A stretch of 51,978 nt of DNA from Curtobacterium sp. VKM Ac-1376 (GCF_015351025.1 NZ_JADKRV010000019.1:1-51978), one strand, 5' to 3'; positions 1 to 8,717 are shown, counted from the first letter of the stretch. Translations and numbers: made by a program. The notes: generated by a model from the sequence alone, not told the origin.

Positions 1-366
1 TCAGGTCGGAGAAATATCGAGTACGTCGCCACAGCACACCATCCATCAGGTGTTGCAACCACCGCAAGAACCCAAGGATCAGCTACCGGGCAGACCGCTT
101 GATACTGCTCAGCCATCACGCAACACCGGACGAGCTTCAGGGCGGTACTCTTCGTCAGGAGTGTGAGTCGTCGAGGCCGGCGGCGGTCCACGCCTTCGAG
201 CCGAGGATGATCGCGACATCACGCCCACAGTCCTGACAGGACGCTAGATCGCCCGAGGCCGCCCGTCCCCGCGGTTGCCTCGCCACCGGTCCTCTCGTAC
301 TGTTGCGCTCAATAGACGAACATCGTGTTCGTATAAAGAACGTCAGCACGGCGAAGTGAGGACATT
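1..366. other. Left-edge region without a supported gene; regulatory DNA near 300-345
   Basis: No reading frame here has convincing codon use or a ribosome binding site. The first 150 bases look less GC-rich than the rest. A minus-strand frame opens at 116 and runs off the left edge, but it has no clear ribosome site and resembles nothing I know. The last 70 bases hold control elements for the monooxygenase: the 9-mer CGCTCAATA at 306-314, shared with other promoters in the window, and a perfect inverted repeat ACGAAC-5-GTTCGT at 316-332. A GTGAGGA ribosome site lies just before the GTG at 367. Confidence 0.5.
316..332. promoter_or_regulatory. Inverted repeat, candidate operator of the monooxygenase gene
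   Basis: ACGAAC and GTTCGT are perfect 6-base arms separated by 5 bases. The repeat ends 34 bases before the GTG start of the FAD monooxygenase and lies right after a CGCTCAATA motif. Position and symmetry suggest a repressor site. The cognate regulator is not known; the TetR at 11286-11903 and the LacI at 2452-3546 are the local candidates. Confidence 0.4.
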
Positions 367-2310
367 GTGCAGTTTCATCACGAGGGGTACGTCTCCGGCG
401 ACCCGCGACGGCAGCCGGCGGCCGGGGCTGGGGTCGGCCGACCTGGCGAACTCCCGGACGCCGTCGATGTCCTCATCGTCGGCGCCGGTCCCGCCGGCAT
501 GATCGCCGCCGCGCAGTTGTCGCAGTTCCCGTCGGTCGTCACGCGGATCGTCGATCGGCGTCCGGGTCGTCTCGAGATCGGGCAGGCGGACGGCATCCAG
601 GCCCGGAGCGTCGAGACCTTCCAGGCGTTCGGCTTCGCCACCCGCATCACCGAGGAGGCCTACCGGATCACCGAGATGGCCTTCTGGAAGCCGGACCCGG
701 AGGATTCCTCCCGGATCGTACGCACCGCCCGTGTGCCCGACGATCCGCACGGGATCAGCGAGTTCCCGCACCTCATCGTGAACCAGGCGCGCGTCCTCGA
801 CTACTTCGCGGAGTACATGGAGAACGCTCCGACACGGATGCGTCCTGACCACCGGTACGAGTTCGTCGGACTCGAGGTGCACGACGACGATGAGTACCCG
901 GTCACGGTGACACTCCGTGAGACCGAGACCGAGACCGAGACCGAAACTCCGACTTATACCGCGACCGGAACCACGACCACCCCGACCGGGGCGGAACGTG
1001 TGGTCCGCGCCAAGTACGTCCTCGGTGCGGACGGCGCCAGGAGCGGTGTCCGCGCTGCGATCGGCTGCACGCTCGCGGGGGACCAGGCGCAGCACGCCTG
1101 GGGTGTAATGGACGTACTCGCGGTCACGGACTTCCCGGACATCCGTACCAAGTGCGCGATCCAGTCGGGGTCCGGGGGTAACATCCTGCTCATCCCGCGA
1201 GAGGGCGGGCAGCTCTTCCGCATGTACGTGGACCTCGGGGACGTCGCAGCGGACGACGCGGGAGCGGTGCGTCGGACCTCGGTGGAGCAGATCGTGGCGC
1301 AGGCGAACGCGATCCTCGCGCCCTACACGCTCGACGTGAAGGACGTGGCCTGGCACAGCGTGTACGAGGTGGGACACCGCCTGACCGACCGGTTCGACGA
1401 CGTCCGGCCGGAGGAGGGCAGTCGGGTGCCGCGAGTGTTCATCGCCGGCGACGCCTGTCACACGCACAGCGCCAAAGCCGGCCAGGGCATGAACGTGTCG
1501 ATGCAGGACGGGTTCAACCTCGGGTGGAAGCTGGGCCACGTCCTCACCGGCCGGGCGCCCGAGTCGCTGCTGTCGACGTACTCCGCCGAGCGGCAGGTCA
1601 TCGCACGCGACCTCATCCAGTTCGACAAGCAGTGGTCGTCGATGATGGCCAAGCGGCCGGAGGACTTCGACGACCCGAGTGAGCTCGAGGACTTCTACAC
1701 CCGCACCGCGGAGTTCCCCGCCGGGTTCATGACGCAGTACGCGCCATCGATCATCACCGGCACGGACGAGCACCGGAGCCTGGCCGAGGGCTTCCCGATC
1801 GGCAAACGCTTCCGCTCGCCTGCAGTCGTCCGGGTCGCCGACGGCAACCCCGTCCAGCTCGGTCACCACCATCGCGCGGACGGCCGGTGGCGCATCTACG
1901 CCTTCGCGGACGCCGGTGGCACCGCGCTCCGGGAGTGGGCCGAGTGGCTGGAGCGCTCTCCGGAGTCCCCGCTGGTGCGGTACACGCCGGGGGACCATGA
2001 CCCGGACAGCGTGTTCGACGTGAAGGTGGTCCTGCAGGAGGAGCACGGGGAGGTCGACCTCAGTGCCGTCCCTGAAGTGTTCCGGCCCCGCACCGGTCCG
2101 TTCGGCGTGGTCGACCACGAGAAGGTCTACGCAGCGGACCCGACGGACGACGTATTCGACGCGCGGGGGGTCGGCCGGAACGGTGCCGTCGTGGTGGTCC
2201 GACCGGACCAGTACGTCGCCCACGTGCTCCCGCTCACCGCGCGCGACGAGCTCGCCGCATTCTTCGCGCCGGTGCTGGTGCCCGTCGCGGAGCCGGTGAC
2301 GAACGGCTGA
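367..2310 (+). CDS. FAD-dependent aromatic monooxygenase (phenol 2-monooxygenase / 3-hydroxybenzoate 4-monooxygenase type)
   Basis: A 647-residue flavoprotein hydroxylase. The dinucleotide-binding motif GAGPAG lies near residues 38-43, a DG motif (GADGARSG) near 220, and the FAD-binding GD motif (AGDACHTHSAKAGQGMN) has its Asp at about 362. The C-terminal third matches the thioredoxin-like domain of phenol hydroxylases. Known members use NADPH and O2 to add a hydroxyl next to an existing phenolic OH. The substrate cannot be read from sequence; a phenolic acid that feeds the catechol pathway at 26-33 kb is an inference. The GTG start at 367 has a GTGAGGA site 5 bases upstream. An odd Thr/Glu-rich stretch near residues 185-205 (ETETETET, then Thr/Pro-rich) is encoded by a GAGACC hexamer repeat. 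Confidence 0.85.
   Translation: MQFHHEGYVSGDPRRQPAAGAGVGRPGELPDAVDVLIVGAGPAGMIAAAQLSQFPSVVTRIVDRRPGRLEIGQADGIQARSVETFQAFGFATRITEEAYRITEMAFWKPDPEDSSRIVRTARVPDDPHGISEFPHLIVNQARVLDYFAEYMENAPTRMRPDHRYEFVGLEVHDDDEYPVTVTLRETETETETETPTYTATGTTTTPTGAERVVRAKYVLGADGARSGVRAAIGCTLAGDQAQHAWGVMDVLAVTDFPDIRTKCAIQSGSGGNILLIPREGGQLFRMYVDLGDVAADDAGAVRRTSVEQIVAQANAILAPYTLDVKDVAWHSVYEVGHRLTDRFDDVRPEEGSRVPRVFIAGDACHTHSAKAGQGMNVSMQDGFNLGWKLGHVLTGRAPESLLSTYSAERQVIARDLIQFDKQWSSMMAKRPEDFDDPSELEDFYTRTAEFPAGFMTQYAPSIITGTDEHRSLAEGFPIGKRFRSPAVVRVADGNPVQLGHHHRADGRWRIYAFADAGGTALREWAEWLERSPESPLVRYTPGDHDPDSVFDVKVVLQEEHGEVDLSAVPEVFRPRTGPFGVVDHEKVYAADPTDDVFDARGVGRNGAVVVVRPDQYVAHVLPLTARDELAAFFAPVLVPVAEPVTNG
919..942 (+). repeat. 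Hexamer microsatellite (GAGACC x4) inside the monooxygenase gene
   Basis: Four perfect GAGACC units followed by a degenerate GAAACT unit. It encodes an alternating Glu-Thr run in what is probably a surface loop before the DG motif. The unit length keeps the frame, so copy-number change would alter loop length without inactivating the enzyme. Confidence 0.8.
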
Positions 2311-2341
2311 GCCCGGAGCGGACCGCGACGCGTCCGTGTGC

Positions 2342-2384
2342 GGACGGGAGCCTCGGAGCCGGACCGGCACCGGGCCTCCCGTCC
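2342..2384 (+). terminator. Possible terminator downstream of the monooxygenase
   Basis: GGACGGGAG (2342-2350) and CTCCCGTCC (2376-2384) form 9-base perfect arms with a 25-base, GC-rich loop. It lies 30 bases after the monooxygenase stop and before the LacI start. There is no T-run, so this is only a candidate. Confidence 0.35.
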
Positions 2385-2451
2385 ATCAGCTGGGCGCGTC
2401 TGCGCCGGTGGCGTGCCGGGGGACCGCACGGCGGTCAGTACAGTCGTCCTG

Positions 2452-3546
2452 ATGGACAAGACGCCTGCAACTCCCGGTCGCCGCCCGACGATCTCCGAGG
2501 TGGCGAGAGCAGCCGGAGTGGCTCGCGCGACCGCTGCTCGTGCTCTCGGCGACTACGGCTACGTGAGCGACGAGGCGAAGGAGCGTGTGCTCGCAGCGGC
2601 GGCGAAGTTGTCCTACCGTCCGAACGAGCTCGCGCGCAGCGTCGCGTCGAAGCGGTCGCGCACGCTCGGGGTCATCGTTGCGGATGCTGCTGAGCCGTTC
2701 TTCGGTGAACTGGTCCGCGGCGTGTCTCAGGCGGCGCGGCTCGCCTCGTTCGACGTTGTGGTGGTGGACACGGGTGGCGATCTCGCGCTCGAGCGTTCGG
2801 GGGTGCGAGCTCTGCTCGACAAGCGCGTGGACGCGCTCGTGGTGGCGTCCGCCGAACCGCTCGACGGTCGGGCGCCGCACCTGCACGACGCGGTGCGTGA
2901 CGGCGTCCCGATCGTCCTCGTCGACCGGGAGGTCCGTGGCGTGCCGGCGGACGTCATCGTCACGGACAGTCGCCGGGCGATCGCCGACGCCGTCGGGGAG
3001 CTCGCAGAGCTCGGCCATGAGCGGATCGCGCTCATCTGGGGGCCGGAACTCGCCGCGCCACCGCACACCACCGATGACCTCGTGGCGGCGATGCGCGGGG
3101 TGGTGTCGACGGGCGCGGACCGTGTGCTCGGGTACCTCGACGGTCATGCCGACCACAGCCTCCCGGTCGACCTGGACCTGGTGGCCCTGGTACCGGAGGA
3201 CCGCGCTGCGGGCGAGGCCGCGATCATCGGCATGCTCGGCGGAACGCAGCGGCCGAGCGCGATCGTGGCCACCGACTCGAACGCGACCCTCGCCGCACTC
3301 GCGGCGACGAGGGCGGCGGGACTCCGCGTGCCGGGCGACATCGCGATCGTAGGGTTCGACGAGACGCCGTGGGCAGCGTTCACGGATCCGCCGCTGACGA
3401 TGCTCGACCAGTCCGGCGAGACCGTCGGACGCGCTGCCATGGCGGCCGCCTTGCGCCGGATCGACGGAGACGAGGGCCCGCACTCGCGGAGCCTCGTCTC
3501 GATGACCATCGTTCGCCGAGGGTCCGTCGGCCCCCGCGAGGTGTGA
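2452..3546 (+). CDS. LacI-family transcriptional regulator
   Basis: 364 residues. The N-terminal LacI helix-turn-helix (TISEVARAAGVARATAARAL, about residues 14-33, with hinge up to about 65) is followed by a periplasmic-binding-protein-like sugar domain (LGVIVADAAEPFFGELVRG; later IVGFDETPWA). Members bind palindromic operators as dimers and respond to sugars or related effectors. I place the start at ATG 2452; the upstream in-frame extension is Pro/Arg-rich and not family-like. A TACAGT hexamer ends only 7 bases before this ATG and no Shine-Dalgarno is visible, so a leaderless transcript is possible. It faces the APC permease convergently, 37 bases apart. Its target is unknown; the monooxygenase upstream and the SIS/permease operon are candidates. 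Confidence 0.88.
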   Translation: MDKTPATPGRRPTISEVARAAGVARATAARALGDYGYVSDEAKERVLAAAAKLSYRPNELARSVASKRSRTLGVIVADAAEPFFGELVRGVSQAARLASFDVVVVDTGGDLALERSGVRALLDKRVDALVVASAEPLDGRAPHLHDAVRDGVPIVLVDREVRGVPADVIVTDSRRAIADAVGELAELGHERIALIWGPELAAPPHTTDDLVAAMRGVVSTGADRVLGYLDGHADHSLPVDLDLVALVPEDRAAGEAAIIGMLGGTQRPSAIVATDSNATLAALAATRAAGLRVPGDIAIVGFDETPWAAFTDPPLTMLDQSGETVGRAAMAAALRRIDGDEGPHSRSLVSMTIVRRGSVGPREV

Positions 3547-3583
3547 TTGGCTCGATCCGGTCGCGGAGCCTCGGTGGCCTGGT

Positions 3584-5056
3584 TCAGTCGCGTGCCGTGC
3601 TCACTTCGGCGAGCACGCGTGCCCGTTCTTCCCGCGCGACGACCCAGTACGGCGAGGCGCGGACCCGCCGGACGAGCGGACCTGCGAGGAGCGCGAACAG
3701 TACCGCGGCGGCCAGGAAGCACCCGGCGATCACCGGGAGTCGTCCGAGTGTGCCGGGTTGGAACGGGTAGACGCTCGAGAACAGCGTGTAGCCGGTCACC
3801 GCGGCACCGAGGAGGGCCACGAGGGTCGTCCCCCATTCGCGGAGCCGAGCGAACCAGACGATCGACGCCGCCGAGACGATCAGGTAGATCAGCGTCGTTC
3901 CGAACGCAGTGGTGGTCGTCACGTACGCGAACGCCGTCGCGTCGTCGAGTCCCGAGAACGCAAGCGGGACCCAGGCGACCAGGCACATCGCTGTGCCGAA
4001 GAGCACCAGCTTGGTCGGCACGTGGGTGCGGCGGCTCAGCGCGGCCCACGATCGAGGTGCGAGGCCGTCCCGGATCATCGCGAAGGCCACGCGGGCACCG
4101 CCGCCGAGGCAGGCGCTGACCGCGGCGAGGCCAGCGATCATGACCGTGCAGTTCATCAGGAAGGCGACGACGGTGCCGAAGTGCGCGGTCGCGAGCGTGA
4201 GCATCGGGACTCCCTGCGCGGCGAGCTTCTCGACGCTGCCGAAACCGACGAACTGGAACCAACTGGCGAACGTGTACGTGCAGCCTGACAGCAGCAGGGC
4301 GGTCCACATCCCACGCGGGATCACGCGTTTGTTGTTCTTCGTCTCTTCACTGAGCACGAGTCCGCCTTCGAATCCACCGAAGGACGAGAACGCCACGACG
4401 ACGCCGAGGAACACCTGCGACGGCTGGTACCCGGTGAGCGAGAAGGCGGCCCAGACGTCTTGCCCGTGCATTGCCGCTGACGTCAGCACGACGACCCCGA
4501 GTGTGATGAGCGAGATGAACCCCAGCGTCTCGATGATCGCGATCACACTGGTGAACCACTTGACCGGGCCGAGAGCGAGCACCGTGGCGAGCACCGTTGC
4601 CAGGGCGGTGAACACCGGCCATGGCACGTCGACGCCGGTCAGGGTGTTGGCGGCGTTCGCCGCGAGCCCGCCGAAGTTCACTGCGATGCCCCCGCTCGAG
4701 AGCAGGAGCGTGAAGCAGTAGAGGAGTCCAACGACCACGGCGGTCCGCACGCCGGCGATCACGCCGGCCAGGAAGTAGGATCCGCCGGCCGATTCGAAGC
4801 GGCGGGCGAGGCGGACGAAGACATGGACCAGCAGCGCACCGGCCGCGATCCCGAGTGCGAAGGACACCGGGCCAGGGGTACGTGTCACGCTCGCCATGAC
4901 TGCGGCCATGACGGCCGTCCCGGCGGTGGGGCCGGACACGGCGATCGGCTGTGCCAGGTTCCGGACGAAACCGATGCTGTTCGCGGCGAGTCGGAGCCCG
5001 TGCTCGTCCTGGTGCGCCGGGCTGGTGGAGGTCGGGGGTTGCGTCTTCGTCGACAT
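3584..5056 (-). CDS. APC-superfamily amino acid/amine permease
   Basis: 490 residues with about 12 hydrophobic segments, typical of APC transporters. After a Thr/Ser/Pro-rich cytoplasmic N-terminus comes IAVSGPTAGTAVMA, the glycine-rich first helix region, and later FSSFGGFEGG and SEETKNNKRVIPRGM, a conserved APC signature. It lies 60 bases downstream of the SIS-domain gene on the same strand and is probably in its operon, so it likely imports that enzyme's substrate precursor. A close paralogue sits at 38072-39622 beside the fructoselysine operon; they share blocks such as FLGVVVAFSSFGGFE and RDGLAPRSWA. FrlA, the fructoselysine permease of enteric bacteria, is also an APC member, so glycated amino acids are plausible substrates. 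Confidence 0.85.
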   Translation of the reverse strand: MSTKTQPPTSTSPAHQDEHGLRLAANSIGFVRNLAQPIAVSGPTAGTAVMAAVMASVTRTPGPVSFALGIAAGALLVHVFVRLARRFESAGGSYFLAGVIAGVRTAVVVGLLYCFTLLLSSGGIAVNFGGLAANAANTLTGVDVPWPVFTALATVLATVLALGPVKWFTSVIAIIETLGFISLITLGVVVLTSAAMHGQDVWAAFSLTGYQPSQVFLGVVVAFSSFGGFEGGLVLSEETKNNKRVIPRGMWTALLLSGCTYTFASWFQFVGFGSVEKLAAQGVPMLTLATAHFGTVVAFLMNCTVMIAGLAAVSACLGGGARVAFAMIRDGLAPRSWAALSRRTHVPTKLVLFGTAMCLVAWVPLAFSGLDDATAFAYVTTTTAFGTTLIYLIVSAASIVWFARLREWGTTLVALLGAAVTGYTLFSSVYPFQPGTLGRLPVIAGCFLAAAVLFALLAGPLVRRVRASPYWVVAREERARVLAEVSTARD

Positions 5057-5116
5057 GGTTCCTCGGGTCAGTGCGTACTTGGGTGGGGGGAGTGGAACGG
5101 GAGTGGGCGTCGTCCG

Positions 5117-6151
5117 TCAGCGCACGGTCGTGACCTGGCTGATGTGGCGGAGGCGTCCGGGTTCGATGCCGCGACGGCCGGCCGCGGCGACGCTGACGAG
5201 CTGCATCAGGGTGAACTCGAGGAGCGGCCTTGCCGCCGCCGGGACCTCGGGGAGGGTCAGGTTCTGACCGGGGCCGTCGACGTGGTCGATCCACGTCACG
5301 GCTCCGCCCCGGTCGAGGACGTCCTGGGCCAGCCGGGCGTTGAGCACACGGTCCTCGCCGATGCCGGCGAGGACGAACGTCCGCAGTGCCCCGTCGGCCA
5401 GCTCCAGGGGACCGTGTCGGAACTCGGCGCTGCCCATCGCCTCGATGGGTGTCTTCGCGGACTCCTTCACCACGAGGGCACCACCGCGAGCGGCGGTCAG
5501 CGAGGCACCGCGGGCGAGCGCGAAGAGGACGGTGCGGTCGAGATGCGCCTCGCGTAGCTCGCCCAGCAGCGCGGGCGACCGGTCAAGCAGGTCGGTCATG
5601 GCGTCGGGCGACGAGGCGAGCTCCGCTGTCACCGATCCGCCGAGCAGGGCGTCGCCGAGCCGGTGCAGGACGAGCGCGCCGTTCGCGAACCCCCCGGTCC
5701 CGGTGAACGCGGTGTTGGGCGTGCCGCACCACAGGGGCGCGACGATGTCCGCGGCCCGTGCGAGCGGTGACTGCTCGTCGTTCACGACCGCGACGAGTCG
5801 GGCACCGGTGGAGGGGACTCGCTCGAGCAGCTCGAGCACCTCGCCCGAGGCGCCCGAGTGCGAGACGACCACGAGCAGGGTGCCCGGACGGACCACCGGC
5901 CAGCCGTGCCCGAGCAGTTCGGACATCTCGAAGTGCCACGATTCGACCCCCCTCGCGGCGAAGCGCAGGTGCAGCGGCCAACCGGAGTGGTTGGATCCGC
6001 CCATCCCGGTGAGCACCACCCGGTCGATCGCGCCGAGGAGCCGCCGGGCGGCCGCGGTCGCGAACGGATCGGGGGCGTCGAGCGCATGGCGCAGCAGCGT
6101 CGGTTGGAGTCGGATTGCGTCGAGGTACGAGTCGGGGGCGTCGTGGTGCAT
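5117..6151 (-). CDS. SIS-domain sugar isomerase/deglycase-like protein
   Basis: 344 residues with two SIS (sugar isomerase) domains as in the isomerase half of GlmS. The phosphosugar-binding Ser/Thr loops are visible: GMGGSNHSG near residue 50 and SHSGASGE near residue 98. The second domain holds ARGASLTAARGGALVVKE and EFRHGPLE, the latter typical of GlmS/AgaS-type proteins. It would act on a phosphorylated amino sugar or glycated amine. I choose ATG 6151 because family similarity begins there; an upstream ATG at 6187 falls within the operator region. It is transcribed with the APC permease downstream and diverges from a ROK kinase and DeoR repressor, forming a transport-phosphorylate-isomerise module. 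The exact substrate is not readable. Confidence 0.8.
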   Translation of the reverse strand: MHHDAPDSYLDAIRLQPTLLRHALDAPDPFATAAARRLLGAIDRVVLTGMGGSNHSGWPLHLRFAARGVESWHFEMSELLGHGWPVVRPGTLLVVVSHSGASGEVLELLERVPSTGARLVAVVNDEQSPLARAADIVAPLWCGTPNTAFTGTGGFANGALVLHRLGDALLGGSVTAELASSPDAMTDLLDRSPALLGELREAHLDRTVLFALARGASLTAARGGALVVKESAKTPIEAMGSAEFRHGPLELADGALRTFVLAGIGEDRVLNARLAQDVLDRGGAVTWIDHVDGPGQNLTLPEVPAAARPLLEFTLMQLVSVAAAGRRGIEPGRLRHISQVTTVR

Positions 6152-6171
6152 GGTTGGAACGCTAACCGTGA

Positions 6172-6219
6172 TGTTTGAAACGAACAAGCAGAAGCGAGTT
6201 ACAAGTGTGTTTCAAACAC
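6172..6219. promoter_or_regulatory. Paired palindromic operators between the SIS and ROK kinase genes (DeoR-type)
   Basis: Two palindromes occupy the divergent promoter region: GTTTGAAAC at 6173-6181 and GTGTTTCAAACAC at 6207-6219. Taken together, TGTTTGAAAC (6172-6181) and GTTTCAAACA (6209-6218) are perfect 10-base inverted arms about 36 bases apart centre to centre. DeoR-family repressors of sugar operons bind such spaced sites, and a DeoR gene lies in this cluster at 7220-7975. The region is AT-rich compared with its surroundings. Confidence 0.6.
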
Positions 6220-6260
6220 CCACTGTTCGATCTGCACGCTCTTGTGGCACACTGCTCGGC

Positions 6261-7223
6261 ATGACACACGGTGACTGGTGGATGGGCATCGATCTGGGCG
6301 GCACCAACCTGCGAGTCTCGGCCGTTGGGGCAGGCGGAGCCGTCCTGGCTTCCCGAGCGGAGGACGTCCTCCACCACACCGCCGACGCGGCCGGGTCGTT
6401 CGGGCAGGTGCTGGCCGCGGCAGCCAAGTGTGTCGCCGAGCTCGGCTCCGCACCTGTCGCTGCGGGCATCGGCGCGACGGGTCCTGTCGACGTCGGGGCG
6501 CGCTCGATCGACAACGACTTCACGCTGCCGCCGTCCCTCAACGGTCCGGTCGGGGCGGTGCTCGAGCGCGCACTCGGGATCGCTGTCGCCGCGATCAATG
6601 ACGCCGACGCCGCGGCGCTCGCAGAGGCTTGGTGTGGGGTCGCGGCCGGCGCGCAGAGCTGCGTCTCGGTCACGCTCGGCACCGGTATCGGCGTCGGGCA
6701 GGTCCGGGATGGCCGCGTCGTCGAGGGCCGTGACCGCCGCCACGCGGAGGCCGGACACCACACCATCGACCACCGCGGACTCCGCTGCGCGTGCGGCGGG
6801 CGCGGTTGCTGGGAGCTGTCCGCGTCCGGGACGTCGATCGGGGTCGCCATGGAGCGGCTGACCGGTCGTCGTTGGCGGGGTGCGGACGTCGCCGCCGCCG
6901 CCCGCGCGGGCGATGCCGATGCGCTCGTCGTGTTCGACGAGTACGCAACCGCTGTCGCCGCCGGCCTCGGGAACGTGATCGCGTTCACCGAACCCGACGT
7001 CGTCGTGCTCGGCGGGGGCGTCACGGAGGACGCCGCGCTCTTCCTGCCGGCCGTCCGGGAGCGGCTGTCCGCGTGGTGGATCCATGACCCCGGCGCGGTC
7101 CGGATCGAGGTCGGCGCGCTCGGCTGGCGCGCCGGCTCCGTCGGTGCAGCGCGGGCGGCGATGCTCGTGTCCGGTGCGGGAGCACGCACCGCGACCGCGC
7201 TGACCGCTAGGAATGACCTGTGA
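6261..7223 (+). CDS. ROK-family sugar kinase
   Basis: 320 residues. The N-terminal phosphate-1 ATP motif (GIDLGGTNLRVSAVG, about residues 6-20), the ND motif (INDADAAALAEAW) and the ROK zinc-binding motif CACGGRGCWE (residues 176-185, with Cys176, Cys178 and Cys183) are all present, so this looks like an active ROK kinase, not a repressor; there is no DNA-binding domain. ROK kinases phosphorylate glucose, N-acetylglucosamine, fructose or similar sugars with ATP. The ATG at 6261 begins right at the conserved N-terminus. The stop overlaps the GTG of the DeoR gene by 4 bases, and the gene diverges from the SIS/permease operon. It probably makes the phosphosugar that the SIS protein acts on. Confidence 0.85.
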   Translation: MTHGDWWMGIDLGGTNLRVSAVGAGGAVLASRAEDVLHHTADAAGSFGQVLAAAAKCVAELGSAPVAAGIGATGPVDVGARSIDNDFTLPPSLNGPVGAVLERALGIAVAAINDADAAALAEAWCGVAAGAQSCVSVTLGTGIGVGQVRDGRVVEGRDRRHAEAGHHTIDHRGLRCACGGRGCWELSASGTSIGVAMERLTGRRWRGADVAAAARAGDADALVVFDEYATAVAAGLGNVIAFTEPDVVVLGGGVTEDAALFLPAVRERLSAWWIHDPGAVRIEVGALGWRAGSVGAARAAMLVSGAGARTATALTARNDL

Positions 7224-7975
7224 AGCAGCGCGACCGGCACGAACGCATCCAGTCCGTCCTCGCCGAGCGCGGCAGCGTCCACGTCGGGGAACTCGCCGGT
7301 GATCTGGGCGTGTCCGAGATGACCGTCAGGCGCGACTTCGAGCGGCTGGAGTCGGACGGCGTCCTGCTGCGGGTGCACGGGGGAGCGGTGCCGGCGGTGT
7401 CCCGCAGCGCCGGCTCCCGGTTCGCCACGCGCCTCGGCGAGGACGAGAACGCCAAGCGGCGCATCGGTGCGGTCGCGGCGGGGCTCATCGGTGACGGCGA
7501 GACCGTTGTTCTGGACGGGGGGACGACGACGCTCCACGTCGCCCGGGCATTGGCGGCTGGCGGAGCGCGTCGCGTCATCACCACGGACCTGCACCTCGTC
7601 GAGGTACTCGCGGACAGTGCCGTCACGCTCGAGCTGCCGCCGGGGATCCTCCGGCCGCAGGAGCACGGGCTGTACGGCTCCGAGACCGAGGCGTACCTGG
7701 CGCGCTTCTACACCGACGTGTTCGTCCTCAGCGCCGCCGGCGTCGACGTCCGGGCCGGCGTCACCGAGCCCGACCCGGACGACAGTGCCGTGAAACGTGC
7801 CGCGATGCGCAACGCACGCCGGACCGTGCTGGTTGCAGACGTGTCGAAGATCGGTCGGATCGCCTACTCGACGGTATGCGCGCTCGCGGACGTGGATGTC
7901 CTCGTCACCAACGCCGAGACGGAACTGACACTCGCCGCCCGCGAGCTCGGTGTCGAGGTGCACGTCACGGCATGA
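7220..7975 (+). CDS. DeoR-family transcriptional repressor
   Basis: 251 residues. The DeoR helix-turn-helix is near residues 18-40 (VGELAGDLGVSEMTVRRDFERLE), followed by LRVHGGAV and a DeoR sensor (DeoRC) domain with VVLDGGTTTLHVARAL, the ISOCOT-fold phosphosugar loop. DeoRC domains bind phosphorylated sugar intermediates. The GTG start overlaps the ROK kinase stop (GTGA), so the two are translationally coupled. It most likely represses the SIS/permease and ROK/deoR promoters through the palindromes at 6172-6219. The 3' end overlaps the convergent HAD gene by 11 bases. Confidence 0.88.
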   Translation: MKQRDRHERIQSVLAERGSVHVGELAGDLGVSEMTVRRDFERLESDGVLLRVHGGAVPAVSRSAGSRFATRLGEDENAKRRIGAVAAGLIGDGETVVLDGGTTTLHVARALAAGGARRVITTDLHLVEVLADSAVTLELPPGILRPQEHGLYGSETEAYLARFYTDVFVLSAAGVDVRAGVTEPDPDDSAVKRAAMRNARRTVLVADVSKIGRIAYSTVCALADVDVLVTNAETELTLAARELGVEVHVTA

Positions 7976-8615
7976 ACCCCGGATCGTCGAGGAGCGCTGC
8001 GACGTCCCGCAGGTCCGCGACCACTCCGTGCGCCTCCGCGAGCTGCGCCGTCGGCGTGATGCCTCCGGCATACCCGATCACGACCATCCCGGCTGCCCGC
8101 GCCGCGGCGATGCCGCTCCGACTGTCCTCGACGACGACCGTGCCGCCAGGTGGGTGGCCGACGGTCGCGGCGGCGTGCAGGTAGACGTCCGGCGCTGGTT
8201 TGCCGTGCTCGACGTCGTCGGCGCTGAAGACGTTGCCTCCGAAACGGGGGAGCAGACCGGTGAGTGCCAGGTTCCGTTCCAGGCGGGGCCGCGGTGCATT
8301 CGACGCGACCGCCACCGGCAGGGTCAGGGCATCGAGGAGCTCCTCGATGCCGTCGACGCTGCGCAGGTCGCGCTCGAACGCGGTCCGGAAGCGGTCCTCG
8401 AACTGCGTCTCCCACCCGGCGGGCAGGTGCAGTCGGGACGCGATCTCACTGCGGTAGTGCTCATCTGTCGTCCCGAGGAACCGGTCGAGGAACTCCTCGG
8501 GAGTGATGTCCCACCCGAGTTCGCGGAGGATCTGGACGTCGATGTCGACCGCGATCCGCTCACTGTCCACCAGGACGCCGTCGCAGTCGAAGACGATGAG
8601 TTCAGGGCGGCGCAT
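7965..8615 (-). CDS. HAD-superfamily phosphatase/phosphomutase (subfamily IA, beta-phosphoglucomutase-like)
   Basis: 216 residues. HAD motif I is DCDGVLVDSE (nucleophile Asp near residue 10), motif II ASNA near 104, motif III Lys in EHGKPAPD near 138 and motif IV EDSRSG near 162. All four motifs are intact. The alpha-helical cap between motif I and II is of the C1 type, as in YniC/GPH sugar phosphatases and beta-phosphoglucomutase. It would dephosphorylate or isomerise a sugar phosphate, fitting the neighbouring SIS/ROK module. It is convergent with deoR and diverges from the amine oxidase gene. Confidence 0.85.
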   Translation of the reverse strand: MRRPELIVFDCDGVLVDSERIAVDIDVQILRELGWDITPEEFLDRFLGTTDEHYRSEIASRLHLPAGWETQFEDRFRTAFERDLRSVDGIEELLDALTLPVAVASNAPRPRLERNLALTGLLPRFGGNVFSADDVEHGKPAPDVYLHAAATVGHPPGGTVVVEDSRSGIAAARAAGMVVIGYAGGITPTAQLAEAHGVVADLRDVAALLDDPGFMP

Positions 8616-8665
8616 ACGGACCTTCCGGAGAGATGAAACACGATTGTAACGCGCCTGTATCCTTT

Positions 8666-8690
8666 TTCGAACAAGCGCTCAATAAAGTAG
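8666..8690 (+). promoter_or_regulatory. Candidate operator upstream of the amine oxidase (CGCTCAATA motif)
   Basis: The stretch TTCGAACAAGCGCTCAATAA contains CGCTCAATA at 8676-8684, 34 bases before the amine oxidase ATG. The same 9-mer lies at 306-314 and 15588-15596, and a related TGCTCAACA lies at 12005-12013. Comparing the 20 bases here with the copy at 11995-12014 gives 15 identities. The AAGCGCTC core is nearly palindromic, as expected for a TetR-type site. Confidence 0.45.
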
Positions 8691-8717
8691 CCGCATCGAC
8701 GAGGATCGGAACCGAGC

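Noticed and set aside
1..116. Minus-strand frame opening at ATG 116 and running off the left edge
   Set aside because: No ribosome binding site, no recognisable motif and only 38 codons visible; mentioned in the left-edge region but not called as a gene.
343..2370. Long minus-strand open frame opposite the FAD monooxygenase
   Set aside because: Arg/Asp/Val-rich translation with no family features; a typical antisense shadow of a GC-rich gene.
5340..6260. N-terminal extension of the ROK kinase frame back to 5340
   Set aside because: The extension lies antisense to the SIS gene and is Ser/Arg-rich; the kinase N-terminal motif starts just after ATG 6261.
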